Assembly: GCF_016862455.1 (NCBI RefSeq)
Contig: NZ_BOMZ01000035.1
Location: 62,001 to 126,000 of the forward strand
DNA from: Actinoplanes utahensis
GTDB lineage: Bacteria; Actinomycetota; Actinomycetes; Mycobacteriales; Micromonosporaceae
Length of the DNA stretch: 64,000 bases
Direction of reading: 5' to 3'
Positions 47,923-56,724 of this stretch are shown here, piece after piece (position 1 is the stretch's first letter; each line of letters starts with the position of its first letter). The translations under genes were made by a program, and so were the position numbers. The notes beneath the pieces are model-generated. The model made no database searches, was not told the DNA's origin, and was given only the letters and a program-made list of their open reading frames with translations.

Positions 47923-49431
47923 TTACTCCGGCCGGACCAACGGGAAGAGGATCGTTTCCCGAATGCCCAGGCCGGTGAGCGCCATCAACAGCCGGTCGAT
48001 TCCCATTCCCATGCCGCCGGACGGCGGCATTCCGTACTCCATGGCCCGCAGGAAATCCTCGTCCAGCTGCATGGCCTCGGGGTCCCCACCGGCCGCGAGC
48101 AGCGACTGGGCGTGGAACCGCTCGCGCTGGATCACCGGATCCACCAACTCGGAATAGGCGGTGGCGAGCTCGAATCCGGCGACGTAGAGGTCCCACTTCT
48201 CGGTCAGGCCGGGGATGGTCCGGTGCGGCGCGGTCAGCGGGGCGGTCTCCTCCGGGAAGTCCCGGACGAAGGTGGGCGCCTGGAGGCTGTCGGTCACCAG
48301 ATGCTCGAACAGTTCCTCGGCAAGCTTCCCCGGACCCCACTTGGGATCGACGGAGAGCTGGACCTTCTCGGCGTACCGCTGAAGCTGGGCGAGATCGGTG
48401 TCGATGGTGACCTCCTCGCCGAGCGCCTCGGAGATGGCGCCGAAGAGGGTGATCTGCGCCCACTCGCCGCCCAGGTCGATCTCGGTGCCGTCCTGGTGAG
48501 TGACCACATGGGACCCGGACACCGCGGTCGCGGCCTCCTGGATCCAGTCCCGGACCTGCGCCTGCATCACGTTGTAGTCGGCATACGCCTGATACGCCTC
48601 GAGCATGGCGAACTCCGGAGAGTGCGTGGAGTCCATGCCCTCATTCCTGAAGTTGCGGTTGATCTCGAAGACCCGCTCGATGCCGCCGACCACGGCACGC
48701 TTCAAAAACAGTTCCGGCGCGATGCGCAGATAAAGATCCATGTCCAGTGCGTTGCTGTGCGTCACAAACGGGCGCGCCGCGGCGCCACCGTGCAGCAACT
48801 GCAACATCGGCGTTTCCACCTCGAGATAATTCCGGCGGAACAGCGACTCACGGAGGCTGCGGACCACTGTCGCACGGGTCCGAACGACGTCGCGCGCCTG
48901 CGGCCGCACGATGAGGTCGACATAACGCTGCCGCACCCGGGTCTCCTCGGAAAGCGGCTTGTGCGCGACCGGAAGGGGCCGCAGCGCCTTCGCACTCATC
49001 GCCCAGGAATCGGCGAGAACGGACAGCTCACCACGCCGGCTGGTGATCACCTCACCGGTGACCGAGACCAGGTCGCCGAGGTCCACCACGCTCTTCCAGT
49101 CGGCGAGAGACTTCTCGCCGACCTTGTCGAGCGAGAACATCGCCTGGAGCTCGGTGCCGTCACCGGCCCGCAGCGTGGTGAAGCACAGCTTGCCGCCGTT
49201 GCGCACGAAGATCACCCGGCCGGTGACCGACACCTTGTCGCCGGATGCGGTGTCGGTGGGCAGATCCGCGTAACGCTCGCGGATCTCGGCGAGCTCGGCG
49301 GTCCGCGGGACCTCGACCGGGTAGGGCGGCACGCCCTCGGCGAGCAACCGGTCCCGCTTCGACCGGCGGACCCGCATCTGCTCGGGAAGGTCCTCGGCGG
49401 GGTCGATCGCTGGCGTGTTCTGCTCGGTCAC
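47923..49431 (-). CDS. lysS: Lysyl-tRNA synthetase, class II
   Basis: 502 residues. An OB-fold anticodon-binding domain (about 60-165, [18 protein letters not shown]) and a class II catalytic core with motif 2 ([18 protein letters not shown]) and motif 3 ([14 protein letters not shown]) are present. It charges tRNA-Lys. ATG 49431. It follows coaX on the same strand by 51 bases. Confidence 0.96.
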   Translation of the reverse strand: MTEQNTPAIDPAEDLPEQMRVRRSKRDRLLAEGVPPYPVEVPRTAELAEIRERYADLPTDTASGDKVSVTGRVIFVRNGGKLCFTTLRAGDGTELQAMFSLDKVGEKSLADWKSVVDLGDLVSVTGEVITSRRGELSVLADSWAMSAKALRPLPVAHKPLSEETRVRQRYVDLIVRPQARDVVRTRATVVRSLRESLFRRNYLEVETPMLQLLHGGAAARPFVTHSNALDMDLYLRIAPELFLKRAVVGGIERVFEINRNFRNEGMDSTHSPEFAMLEAYQAYADYNVMQAQVRDWIQEAATAVSGSHVVTHQDGTEIDLGGEWAQITLFGAISEALGEEVTIDTDLAQLQRYAEKVQLSVDPKWGPGKLAEELFEHLVTDSLQAPTFVRDFPEETAPLTAPHRTIPGLTEKWDLYVAGFELATAYSELVDPVIQRERFHAQSLLAAGGDPEAMQLDEDFLRAMEYGMPPSGGMGMGIDRLLMALTGLGIRETILFPLVRPE

Positions 49432-49482
49432 GGCAAGACTTCCTTCTCGGTGCTGGGACCCCGAAAGCCTACTCAGACGGCC

Positions 49483-50241
49483 TCAGACGTTCCGCTCATA
49501 TACCATCCGCAGCCCGATCAGCGTGATCATCGGCTCGTGCGCGGTGAGGGTCCGGCACTCGTCCTTCACCAGCCAGGACAGGCCGCCGGTGGCGATCACC
49601 GCACGGACCGGGCCGATCTCCTCGATCATCCGCTCGACGATCCGGTCCACCTGGCCGCCGAACCCGAAGTAGAGCCCGGCCTGCAGGCACTCCACGGTGT
49701 TCTTGCCGATCACCGACCGCGGCTTGGTCGGCTCCACCTTGCGCAGCTGGGCGGCGCGGGCGGCGAGCGCGTCGAAGGAGATCTCGATGCCCGGCGCGAA
49801 CGCGCCGCCGAGGAACTCGCCCTTCGCGCTGATCACGTCGAAGTTGGTGGTGGTGCCGAAGTCGACCACGATCGACGGACCGCCGTAGAGGGTGTGCGCG
49901 GCGAGCGTGTTCACCACCCGGTCGGCGCCCACCTCCTTGGGATTGTCGATGGCGAGCTGCACACCGGTCTTCACGCCCGGCTCGACGATCACGCTCGGCA
50001 CGTCGTCGTAGTAGCGCTTCAGCATGGTGCGCAGGTTGCGCAGCGCGGCGGGCACCGTCGAACAGGCGGCCACCCCGGAGATCTCCACGGCGTCGCCGGC
50101 GAGCAGGCCCCGGATCTTCAGGCCCAGCTCGTCGGCGGTGGAGGCGGCGTCGGTCTTGATCCGCCAGTTGTGCACCAGCTTGTCGCCGTCGAAGGTCGCC
50201 AGCACGGTGTTGGTGTTACCGATGTCAATACAGAGCAGCAC
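49483..50241 (-). CDS. coaX: Type III pantothenate kinase
   Basis: 252 residues. Phosphorylates pantothenate, the first committed CoA step, and is insensitive to CoA feedback. ASKHA-fold marks are CIDIGNTNTVLATF (phosphate loop), GADRVVNTLAA and VVDFGTTTNFDV, and GGAFAPGIEIS. It completes the pantothenate-to-CoA theme with panC and panD in the same direction. Confidence 0.95.
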   Translation of the reverse strand: MLLCIDIGNTNTVLATFDGDKLVHNWRIKTDAASTADELGLKIRGLLAGDAVEISGVAACSTVPAALRNLRTMLKRYYDDVPSVIVEPGVKTGVQLAIDNPKEVGADRVVNTLAAHTLYGGPSIVVDFGTTTNFDVISAKGEFLGGAFAPGIEISFDALAARAAQLRKVEPTKPRSVIGKNTVECLQAGLYFGFGGQVDRIVERMIEEIGPVRAVIATGGLSWLVKDECRTLTAHEPMITLIGLRMVYERNV

Positions 50242-50303
50242 GGAGGCCCCTAAGAATCAAAATCAAGACCCCTCTTTTGTACGGCCACCGCCCCGCCCCT
50301 CGT

Positions 50304-51224
50304 TCAGCGGGGACGCAGGTCCAGCGCGATGTCGAGAATCGGCGACGAATGGGTCAGCCCGCCCACCGACAGATAGTCCACACCGGTGTTGGCGTAGGCC
50401 GCCGCCGTCTCCAGCGTCAGGTTCCCGGTCGCCTCCAGCTCCACCCGGTCCCCGACCACCCGCACCACCTCGGCCAGCGCCTCCGGGGTCATGTTGTCGC
50501 AGAGCAGGAAATCCGCGCCGGCCTCGACCGCCTCCTGCGCCTCGGCCAGGGTGGTCACCTCGACCTGCACCACCACATCCGGGAACGTCTGCCGGACCAG
50601 CGTGTACGCGGCGGTGATGCTGCCCGCGGCGAGCTTGTGATTGTCCTTGATCATGGCGACGTCGTAGAGGCCCATGCGCTTGTTGGTGCCGCCGCCGGCC
50701 CGGACCGCGTACTTCTCCAGCATCCGCAGGCCCGGCGTGGTCTTGCGGGTGTCCAGCACCGTGGCGCCGCTGCCGGCCAGCAGGTCGGCCCACTTCCGGG
50801 TGTGCGTGGCGACGCCGGACATCCGGCAGATCAGGTTCAGGGCGGTCCGCTCGGCGGTCAGCAGCGCCCGGGTCGGCCCGGTGATCACGGCGAGCACGTC
50901 ACCGCGCCGCACCCGGTCGCCGTCGGTGGCCACCGCCTGGAACGTCGCCGTTCCCGCACTGGTGGCCGCGAAGACCTCCGCGGCCACCAGCAGGCCGGCC
51001 ACCACGCCGTCGGCACGGGCCACCAGCTCGGCGGTGTCGATCTGGCCGGCCGGGATGGTGGACTCACTGGTCACGTCACGTGGTGGGGTGCCGAGATCCT
51101 CGGTGAGCGCGGTCAGGACGATGCGCTGCACCTCGCCGAGGTCCAGACCCAGATCGGCCACACCGGGACGCTCCTCCGGCAGAGGCTCGCCGGGGGAGAG
51201 GGTTCCGCCATCGGGAATAGTCAT
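50304..51224 (-). CDS. nadC: Nicotinate-nucleotide pyrophosphorylase (quinolinate PRTase)
   Basis: 306 residues. Converts quinolinate and PRPP to nicotinate mononucleotide. Conserved LNLICRMSGVAT, DTRKTTPGLRMLEKYAV, KDNHK and GVDYLSVGGLTHS residues bind substrates. The ATG overlaps the stop of micro-ORF 51221-51307 (ATGA) and has GGGAGG in that micro-ORF, so its translation is likely coupled to it. Confidence 0.95.
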   Translation of the reverse strand: MTIPDGGTLSPGEPLPEERPGVADLGLDLGEVQRIVLTALTEDLGTPPRDVTSESTIPAGQIDTAELVARADGVVAGLLVAAEVFAATSAGTATFQAVATDGDRVRRGDVLAVITGPTRALLTAERTALNLICRMSGVATHTRKWADLLAGSGATVLDTRKTTPGLRMLEKYAVRAGGGTNKRMGLYDVAMIKDNHKLAAGSITAAYTLVRQTFPDVVVQVEVTTLAEAQEAVEAGADFLLCDNMTPEALAEVVRVVGDRVELEATGNLTLETAAAYANTGVDYLSVGGLTHSSPILDIALDLRPR

Positions 51225-51307
51225 GCTGTGCCTCCCTGGGCATTCGCTTCCGGCCCTTGCTTCGATGCGGTGCAGTCGATCACGCAGTGCCTCCTCGGGT
51301 CGCTCAC
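51221..51307 (-). CDS. Micro-ORF 2 between nadB and nadC
   Basis: 28 codons from GTG 51307, whose bases overlap the stop of micro-ORF 1 (GTGA), to a TGA whose A-T-G-A overlaps the nadC start. The peptide contains the core VIDCTASKQGP and ends AQGGTA. An internal GTG at 51283 would give exactly 20 codons, the length of micro-ORF 1. GGAGG precedes the start, and GGGAGG near its end serves nadC. Translation is inferred from this frame-exact arrangement and from the recurrence at two other places; the peptide itself may be incidental. Confidence 0.45.
   Translation of the reverse strand: MSDPRRHCVIDCTASKQGPEANAQGGTA
51249..51285 (-). repeat. Intercistronic 37-bp repeat, copy 1
   Basis: Matches 51331-51368 and 55439-55476 at nearly every base (core GTGCAGTCGATCACGC and CGGCCCTTGCTTCG on the plus strand), with one A/C difference. 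Encodes the DCTAxKQGP core in the minus-strand micro-ORF. Confidence 0.85.
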
Positions 51308-51366
51308 GCAGTGCCTCCTCGGGCGCGCTCTCCCGGCCCTTGCTTCGCTGCGGTGCAGTCGATCAC
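51304..51366 (-). CDS. Micro-ORF 1 between nadB and nadC
   Basis: 20 codons from GTG 51366 to TGA 51304-51306. The GTG shares bases with the nadB stop (GTGA), and the TGA shares bases with the GTG of micro-ORF 2. The peptide begins [12 protein letters not shown] and ends RARGGTA. An AGGAG in the last nadB codons and GAGGAGG at its own end provide Shine-Dalgarno sequences for this start and the next. No similarity to a known protein is claimed. Confidence 0.45.
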   Translation of the reverse strand: MIDCTAAKQGPGERARGGTA

Positions 51367-51368
51367 GC
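51331..51368 (-). repeat. Intercistronic 37-bp repeat, copy 2
   Basis: Begins at the final Ala codon and stop of nadB (GCGTGA on the minus strand) and runs downstream. Identical to copy 3 (55439-55476) except one base. Confidence 0.85.
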
Positions 51369-53045
51369 CATCTCCTGGAAGTCCTGGGTGAGGGCGCCGT
51401 CGGGGGCGAGAGCGTTCAGCAGGTGGCCGCGCCACTCGTCGGCAGCGGTCGGGTGGTCCTCACGCCAGTGGCAGCCGCGCGTCTCCCGGCGGCTGCCGGC
51501 CGAGGCCACCAGCGTGGCGGCGACGGTGAGCAGGTTGGTGACCTCCCACGCCGCGGTGTACGGCCGGGACCGCTGCTCGGACAGCCGGGCTAGTTCCTTG
51601 GCCGCGCCGGCCAGCGAGTCGGCCGAACGGAGCACGCCGGCGCCGCGGGTCATGGCGCGCTGCAACTCGGGGCGGATCGCCGGGTCGACGACCCAGGCCG
51701 GCCCGGCCGGGGTGCGGGCCGGTTCGGCCTGCGGGGGCAGCTCGCGGGCGATGTCGTCGGCGATCCGGCGGGCGAAGACCAGGCCCTCCAGCAGGGAGTT
51801 GCTGGCGAGCCGGTTGGCGCCGTGGACGCCGGTGCAGGCGACCTCGCCGCACGCGTACAGCCCGTCGATGCTGGTGCGGCCGTGCAGGTCGGTGCGGACC
51901 CCGCCGGAGGCGTAGTGGGCGGCCGGCGCGACCGGGATCAGATCGGTGGCGGGATCGACCCCGGCGGCCCGGGTGGACGCCATGATGGTCGGGAACCGGC
52001 TCTCCAGGAAGTCCTTGCCGAGGTGCCGCGCGTCCAGATAGACGTGGTCGGCGCCGGTGGCCCGGAGCACCCGATAGATCCCCTTGGCGACGACGTCGCG
52101 GGGCGCCAGCTCGGCCTGCTCGTGCTGCCCGAGCATGAACCGGGTGCCGGTCTCGTCGACCAGGTACGCGCCCTCGCCGCGCAGCGCCTCACTGATCAGC
52201 GGCCGCTGCACCGGGTCCACCGACGGAGATCCCGCATCGTCGCCACGGGGGGCGGCCCCGCCGGAGACGAACGAGGTGGGGTGGAACTGCACGAACTCGA
52301 CGTCGGTCACCTCGGCGCCGGCCCGCAGCGCCAGCGCCACCCCGTCGCCGGTGGAGACCGACGGGTTCGTGGTGGACGCGAAGATCTGCCCCATCCCGCC
52401 GGTGGCGAGCACCACGGCCCGGGCCAGCACGGCGCCCACGCCGTCCTCGGAGCCCTCGCCGAGCACGTGCAGGGTGATCCCACAGGCCCGCCCGTCGGCC
52501 GAGCGCAGCAGGTCCAGCACGAGCGCGTGCTCGACCAGGCGGATCCACGGGTCGCGGCGGACCGCCTCGTGCAGGGCGCGCTGCACCTCGGCGCCGGTCG
52601 CGTCGCCGCCGGCGTGCACGATCCGGTCGGCGCGGTGGCCGCCCTCGCGGGTCAGCATCAGCGAGCCGTCCGGGTTGCGGTCGAACTCGGCGCCCCGGCG
52701 GATCAGCTCACGGATCCGGGCCGGGCCCTCCTCGACGAGCACCCGCACCGCCGCCGGGTCGCAGAGGCCGACGCCGGCGATCTCGGTGTCGTACGCGTGG
52801 GCCTGCGGGGTGTCCAGCGGGTCGAGCACCGCCGCGATGCCGCCCTGTGCCCAGCGGGTGGAACCGTCGTCGATGTTCACTTTGGTCACGACGGTGACGT
52901 GCAGGCCCTGTTCCCGCAGGTAGAGAGCCGCGGTGAGACCGGCGATGCCGGAGCCGACCACCAGCACGTCGGTGGTCTCGGTCCAGCCGGGCTCGGCGGC
53001 GGCAAGCCGGCGCGGCAGCGCCGGGAGATCCGCGAGAGGTGACAT
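51363..53045 (-). CDS. nadB: L-aspartate oxidase
   Basis: 560 residues. Oxidises L-aspartate to iminoaspartate for NAD synthesis with FAD. GSGIAGLTAALYLRE (dinucleotide loop), STRWAQGGIAAVL, catalytic-region EFVQFHPTSF, HYASGGVRTDLHGRTSI and the C-terminal helical domain are present. The next enzyme, NadA, is not encoded in this window. It ends inside repeat copy 2; the final codons are Met-Ala-stop. Confidence 0.95.
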   Translation of the reverse strand: MSPLADLPALPRRLAAAEPGWTETTDVLVVGSGIAGLTAALYLREQGLHVTVVTKVNIDDGSTRWAQGGIAAVLDPLDTPQAHAYDTEIAGVGLCDPAAVRVLVEEGPARIRELIRRGAEFDRNPDGSLMLTREGGHRADRIVHAGGDATGAEVQRALHEAVRRDPWIRLVEHALVLDLLRSADGRACGITLHVLGEGSEDGVGAVLARAVVLATGGMGQIFASTTNPSVSTGDGVALALRAGAEVTDVEFVQFHPTSFVSGGAAPRGDDAGSPSVDPVQRPLISEALRGEGAYLVDETGTRFMLGQHEQAELAPRDVVAKGIYRVLRATGADHVYLDARHLGKDFLESRFPTIMASTRAAGVDPATDLIPVAPAAHYASGGVRTDLHGRTSIDGLYACGEVACTGVHGANRLASNSLLEGLVFARRIADDIARELPPQAEPARTPAGPAWVVDPAIRPELQRAMTRGAGVLRSADSLAGAAKELARLSEQRSRPYTAAWEVTNLLTVAATLVASAGSRRETRGCHWREDHPTAADEWRGHLLNALAPDGALTQDFQEMA

Positions 53046-53107
53046 GTGGTTCAGTACACTCCGCCTCTACGAATCCGTCGCGGCGGGGGCACCGTCAGTG
53101 GTCATGG

Positions 53108-54019
53108 TTACTTGTACTGGACCGGAAGGGCCCTGGTCCCCTTGCCCTTGAGCGAGCCGGTCAGCTCCGCGCCGTCCAGCCACAGATAGCAGCGCACCCC
53201 GCGGTCGCCCTGCGCCCAGACGTCGGCGTTGCCAGGCAGGGAGACGACACCGGTGCGGTACTGGAGGTCACCGTCGTCGGGCACCCCGGTGTACTTCGCG
53301 GTCACCGTGCGGCAGCCGTCGTGGAACTGCTCCCAGGCGGTGTCGCCCTTCGGGTAGGAGGCCGTGGCCGGAGCGGTCCAGATGCCGGTGAACTCGGCGT
53401 TGTGCTTCTGCGCGCACCCGATCTGCGGCATGGTGGAGATGGCGCCCGCGTCGTCCAGGTCGATGGCGTAACAGGTCAGCAGGAGATCGGAGTCCTTGGC
53501 GGCGAGCGCGCCGCGCAGGCTGCCGTCCCGCCGCAGCAGGGCGCCGTCGTCCTCGATGGAGTCGAGTTCCACCACCTCGCAGCGGAACCAGCGGGAGCCG
53601 CCGCTCCACGCCGCCGGCGACGGGTGGGTGACGCCGATCCACAACCGGGCGGTACGCCACGGGCCGCCGACATAGGCGGTGGCCTTCGCGTCACAGGTCC
53701 GGTAGGCGGCGCGTGCCCCGGCGGAGGAGCCGACCGGTGGTTCGGCGGCGTCCGCGGCCGGCGCGGTGTACTCACCGACGAAGACGGTCTCGGTGCGGTG
53801 TTCGACGGCGCAGTCCACCTTCTCGTAGGTGGCGCGTGGCCCGGAGGCGGCGAAGTTGGAGAGATGGCAGGTGGCGGCCTCGGGGACGAACCCGGTGGCC
53901 GGCGCCATCGGGCCCCAGTCGTTGGTCAGGTCGCCGTCGACGTCCCCGCCGCTGCCGCAACCCGCCGCGGCGAGCAGCGCGGCCACAGCGGCAGCCGCCC
54001 CCCATCGGCGGTATCGCAT
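53108..54019 (-). CDS. Septum-formation-family lipoprotein
   Basis: 303 residues. A lipoprotein signal (LLAAAGCGSGG, Cys about 20) precedes two related modules with the Septum_form pattern: ATCHLSNF...KVDCAVEHRTETVFVGEY and CYAIDL...IGCAQKHNAEFTGIW. Conserved Cys and His suggest disulphides and surface binding. The family is named from actinobacterial septum formation proteins but the mechanism is unknown. It is inserted between panD and nadB in the cofactor run, on the same strand. ATG 54019 fixes the signal peptide. Confidence 0.75.
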   Translation of the reverse strand: MRYRRWGAAAAVAALLAAAGCGSGGDVDGDLTNDWGPMAPATGFVPEAATCHLSNFAASGPRATYEKVDCAVEHRTETVFVGEYTAPAADAAEPPVGSSAGARAAYRTCDAKATAYVGGPWRTARLWIGVTHPSPAAWSGGSRWFRCEVVELDSIEDDGALLRRDGSLRGALAAKDSDLLLTCYAIDLDDAGAISTMPQIGCAQKHNAEFTGIWTAPATASYPKGDTAWEQFHDGCRTVTAKYTGVPDDGDLQYRTGVVSLPGNADVWAQGDRGVRCYLWLDGAELTGSLKGKGTRALPVQYK

Positions 54020-54153
54020 GAGCCGTGCCTCCCAGCCGTTTCCGATTCGCCGACTATATGGGCTTATCGGAAGGGCGCGAGGTGGATCGGCGAAAGTTCC
54101 GGGCATGGAGTTCGGCGGTCAGATGCGCGAACTCCACACCCGGGAAGCGACCG

Positions 54154-54582
54154 TCAGCCGACCGCCAACGTCAGGTCGCCGCGAACCAGATCGCCGGCCA
54201 TCCCCTCGGCGGCCTCGGCCGGGTCCGTACCCAACTCAATGATCTTGTTGTCGGCGTCCACATGCACGATCCGCGGCTGGTAGGCGCGGGCCTCAGCCGA
54301 GTCCATCTGACCGTAAGAGATCAGAATGACCAGATCACCGGGGTGCACCAGATGCGCGGCCGCGCCGTTGATGCCGATCACGCCGCTGCCCCGCTCGCCC
54401 GGGATCACGTAGGTCTCCAGGCGCGCCCCGTTCGTCACGTCGACGATCGCCACCTGCTCGCCGGGGATCAGATCGGCCGCCTCGAGCAGATCGAGATCGA
54501 CGGTGACCGAACCGACGTAGTGCAGGTCGGCCTGCGTCACGGTGGCCCGGTGGATCTTCGACTTGAGCATGGTCCGGAGCAT
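54154..54582 (-). CDS. panD: Aspartate 1-decarboxylase proenzyme
   Basis: 142 residues. Makes beta-alanine for pantothenate. It self-cleaves between G24 and S25 (HYVGSVTVD) to form the pyruvoyl cofactor; the catalytic loop [10 protein letters not shown] and INGAAAHLV are present. The start overlaps the panC stop by one base (TGATG). Confidence 0.96.
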   Translation of the reverse strand: MLRTMLKSKIHRATVTQADLHYVGSVTVDLDLLEAADLIPGEQVAIVDVTNGARLETYVIPGERGSGVIGINGAAAHLVHPGDLVILISYGQMDSAEARAYQPRIVHVDADNKIIELGTDPAEAAEGMAGDLVRGDLTLAVG

Positions 54583-55427
54583 CAGGCGCCTCTCTGCAGG
54601 GTGAGCGAAACGTTGTCGATCAAGCGGGTGGTGCCGACCTTGGCAGCCACCAGCAGGCGGGCCGGGCCCTCCTGCGGAGCGGGGCCGAGGTCCGCGCCGG
54701 TCAGAGCGAGGTAGTCGACGCGTACCCCCGGCTCCTCGGCAAGGATCTTGTGAGCGGCCGCCAGGACCGCGTCGGCGTCACGGTGCGCGGCGCCCTCGCG
54801 CAGAGCGCGAGACAACGCGAGCGCGGCGAGGCGCTCCTCCGGCGAGAGATAGCGGTTGCGGCTGGACAGGGCCAGACCATCCTTCTCCCGTACGGTCGGA
54901 ACGCCCACGATCTCGACCGGCAACTCCAGGTCACGGGCCATCCGGCGGATCAGCGCGAGCTGCTGGAAGTCCTTCTCGCCGAAGTAGGCCACGTCCGCCC
55001 GGGTGAGCAGGAGCAGCTTCTCCACCACGGTGAGCATCCCGGAGAAGTGGCCGGGACGGCTCGCGCCCTCCAGGATCTCGCCGAGCTCACCCGGATGCAT
55101 GGTGATCGACGGCGCCCCGTGCGGGTAGACGTCGTCCCGGCCCGGCGCGAAGACCAGGTCGACGCCCTCCGCCCGGCACGCCACGAGATCGTCGTCGAGG
55201 GTCCGTGGGTACTTCTCGTAGTCCTCGTTCGGCCCGAACTGCAACGGGTTCACGAAGACCGTCACCACCACGAAGGCGGACCGCTCCCGGGCCACCCGCA
55301 TCAACTGCCGGTGCCCCTCGTGCAGCGCGCCCATCGTCATCACGACGGCGATCTCACCGTCGGCGGCGTCCAGGGCGGCCGCCAGATCGGCGCGGGTGTG
55401 CACCAGAGTCGTCGTGCTGGACTTCAT
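54582..55427 (-). CDS. panC: Pantothenate synthetase
   Basis: 281 residues. Joins pantoate and beta-alanine with ATP. HIGH-like [40 protein letters not shown] and KMSKS-like [12 protein letters not shown] are present. The ATG at 55427 ([12 protein letters not shown]) overlaps the stop of micro-ORF 55424-55474 (ATGA) and is preceded by GGGAGGG from the repeat; a longer frame through the repeat is rejected. Confidence 0.95.
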   Translation of the reverse strand: MKSSTTTLVHTRADLAAALDAADGEIAVVMTMGALHEGHRQLMRVARERSAFVVVTVFVNPLQFGPNEDYEKYPRTLDDDLVACRAEGVDLVFAPGRDDVYPHGAPSITMHPGELGEILEGASRPGHFSGMLTVVEKLLLLTRADVAYFGEKDFQQLALIRRMARDLELPVEIVGVPTVREKDGLALSSRNRYLSPEERLAALALSRALREGAAHRDADAVLAAAHKILAEEPGVRVDYLALTGADLGPAPQEGPARLLVAAKVGTTRLIDNVSLTLQRGA

Positions 55428-55474
55428 TTCGCGTGCCCTCCCGGCCCTTGCTTCGCTGCGGTGCAGTCGGTCAC
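55424..55474 (-). CDS. Micro-ORF 3 between DUF2520 gene and panC
   Basis: 16 codons from GTG 55474, overlapping the DUF2520-gene stop (GTGA), to TGA 55424-55426, overlapping the panC ATG (ATGA). The peptide begins [12 protein letters not shown] and ends GHAK. GGGGAG precedes the start, and GGGAGGG inside it precedes panC. It shows the same architecture as the two micro-ORFs upstream of nadC. Confidence 0.45.
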   Translation of the reverse strand: MTDCTAAKQGPGGHAK

Positions 55475-55476
55475 GC
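55439..55476 (-). repeat. Intercistronic 37-bp repeat, copy 3
   Basis: Begins at the final Ala codon and stop of the DUF2520 gene (GCGTGA, minus strand) exactly as copy 2 does at nadB, and differs from it by one base (ACC for ATC as codon 2 of the micro-ORF). Confidence 0.85.
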
Positions 55477-56328
55477 TGTGCTCCCCACCTCGGCGCGGGC
55501 CAGGACATCCATCAGGGCGGTGGCGTCCTGCGAGCGCAGACGGCCGGAAGCGATCGCCCGGTCCGCGGTGCGCCGGGCCATCGCCAGGTAGGTGGGAAGC
55601 GCCTCGGCCGGCAGCCGGTCCAGGTGTTTGCCGACCGTGCCGGCGTCACCGCGGGAGACCGGGCCGGTCAGCGCGGCGTCGCCCATCCGCAGCGCGTTGT
55701 CCAGGGCCGCGGTCAGCAGCGGCGCCAGCACCCGGCCGGGCCGGCCGACACCGGCCGCCCGCAGCACGTCGGCGGCCTCGTTGACCAGGGTGACCAGATG
55801 GTTCGCCCCGTGCGCCAGAGCCGCGTGGTAAACCGGCCGGGACTCCTCGGCGATCCACTCCGGGACCCCGCCGAGGTCGGCCACCAGGCGGGTGGCGAAG
55901 ACCCGATCCGGGCTGGTCACCCCCCAGGCGATGCCGGGCAGCCGGTCCAGGTCGGTGTCCGCGCCGGTGAAAGTCATCGCGGGATGCAGGGCCATGCCGT
56001 TCACATCGCCCAGAACGGCCAGTCCGTGAGCCCCTGAGGTGTGCGCCACGACCTGGCCCCGGCGCAGCGCGCCGGTCCGGTCCAGGCCGGCGACCACGGC
56101 GGCCAGATGGTCGTCCGGAACGGCGAGCAGCAGCAGATCGGCGGCCGCCCGGGCCACCTCGTCAGCGGGGAGGATCACCGCGCCGGGCAGCAGGCGGGCG
56201 GCCCGCTCGCGGGAGGCGGCGGAGACGGCGGCGGCGGCGACCACGCGGTGGCCGGCGGCGTTCAGCGCGGCGCCCAGCACCGCACCGACCCGGCCGGCGC
56301 CGACGACGCCGACGGTCAAAGCGTTCAT
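55471..56328 (-). CDS. Rossmann-like and DUF2520 domain protein
   Basis: 285 residues. An N-terminal NAD(P)-binding fold ([19 protein letters not shown]) and the C-terminal helical DUF2520 domain ([22 protein letters not shown]) are present. The group resembles ketopantoate reductase/6-phosphogluconate dehydrogenase-like oxidoreductases. Linked to panC in Mycobacterium too (Rv3603c); a ketopantoate-reductase-like role is an attractive but unproven guess. ATG 56328. It ends inside repeat copy 3. Confidence 0.85.
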   Translation of the reverse strand: MNALTVGVVGAGRVGAVLGAALNAAGHRVVAAAAVSAASRERAARLLPGAVILPADEVARAAADLLLLAVPDDHLAAVVAGLDRTGALRRGQVVAHTSGAHGLAVLGDVNGMALHPAMTFTGADTDLDRLPGIAWGVTSPDRVFATRLVADLGGVPEWIAEESRPVYHAALAHGANHLVTLVNEAADVLRAAGVGRPGRVLAPLLTAALDNALRMGDAALTGPVSRGDAGTVGKHLDRLPAEALPTYLAMARRTADRAIASGRLRSQDATALMDVLARAEVGSTA

Positions 56329-56724
56329 CCGTGGATCCAGTCCTCGTGTAGGGGTACCGGTCGAGCGCCAGTATGCGCCGTCTTGACACGCTCGTAGCAA
56401 CCACGTGTGAACAACCGCACCGCCATCGATGTGGCCGAGCGGCACTCCCTCTCGATCGGCCACCTCCCCACCCACCTGAGCCCCACCTCCACCCCGCGCC
56501 CACGCACACCGCCCAGACACCGGACGGCAACCGGGCGGGCTGCCCCCGGCAAGGGCTGCGTGGAGAACCACGGCACGGACCGGACCACAGGTGACCACAC
56601 GAACAAGCGGCACAGCGACCGGCGGGCAGGCCGGCCATCACGGTTGCTGAGAACCGCTGAGGCGGGGTGCCGGGGCGGCTCACGGCGTACCCGGAAAGGG
56701 GTGGGGGTTGCTTAGGGTGGCGGG
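56329..56724. other. Intergenic region between DUF2520 and MidA genes
   Basis: 396 bases between divergent genes. It holds a tail resembling the intergenic repeat family (GGCGTACCCGGAAAGG, 56686-56701) and the MidA -10. No gene, RNA or other signal is convincing; coding-like frames lack a start with a ribosome site. Confidence 0.5.
56713..56718 (+). promoter_or_regulatory. -10 element of midA-like gene, leaderless
   Basis: TAGGGT lies 6 bases before ATG 56725. Confidence 0.45.

Noticed and set aside
54582..55508. Longer panC start at 55508 reading [12 protein letters not shown] through the repeat
   Set aside because: That N-terminus is repeat DNA in another frame; the ATG at 55427 matches the PanC family start and overlaps the micro-ORF stop.
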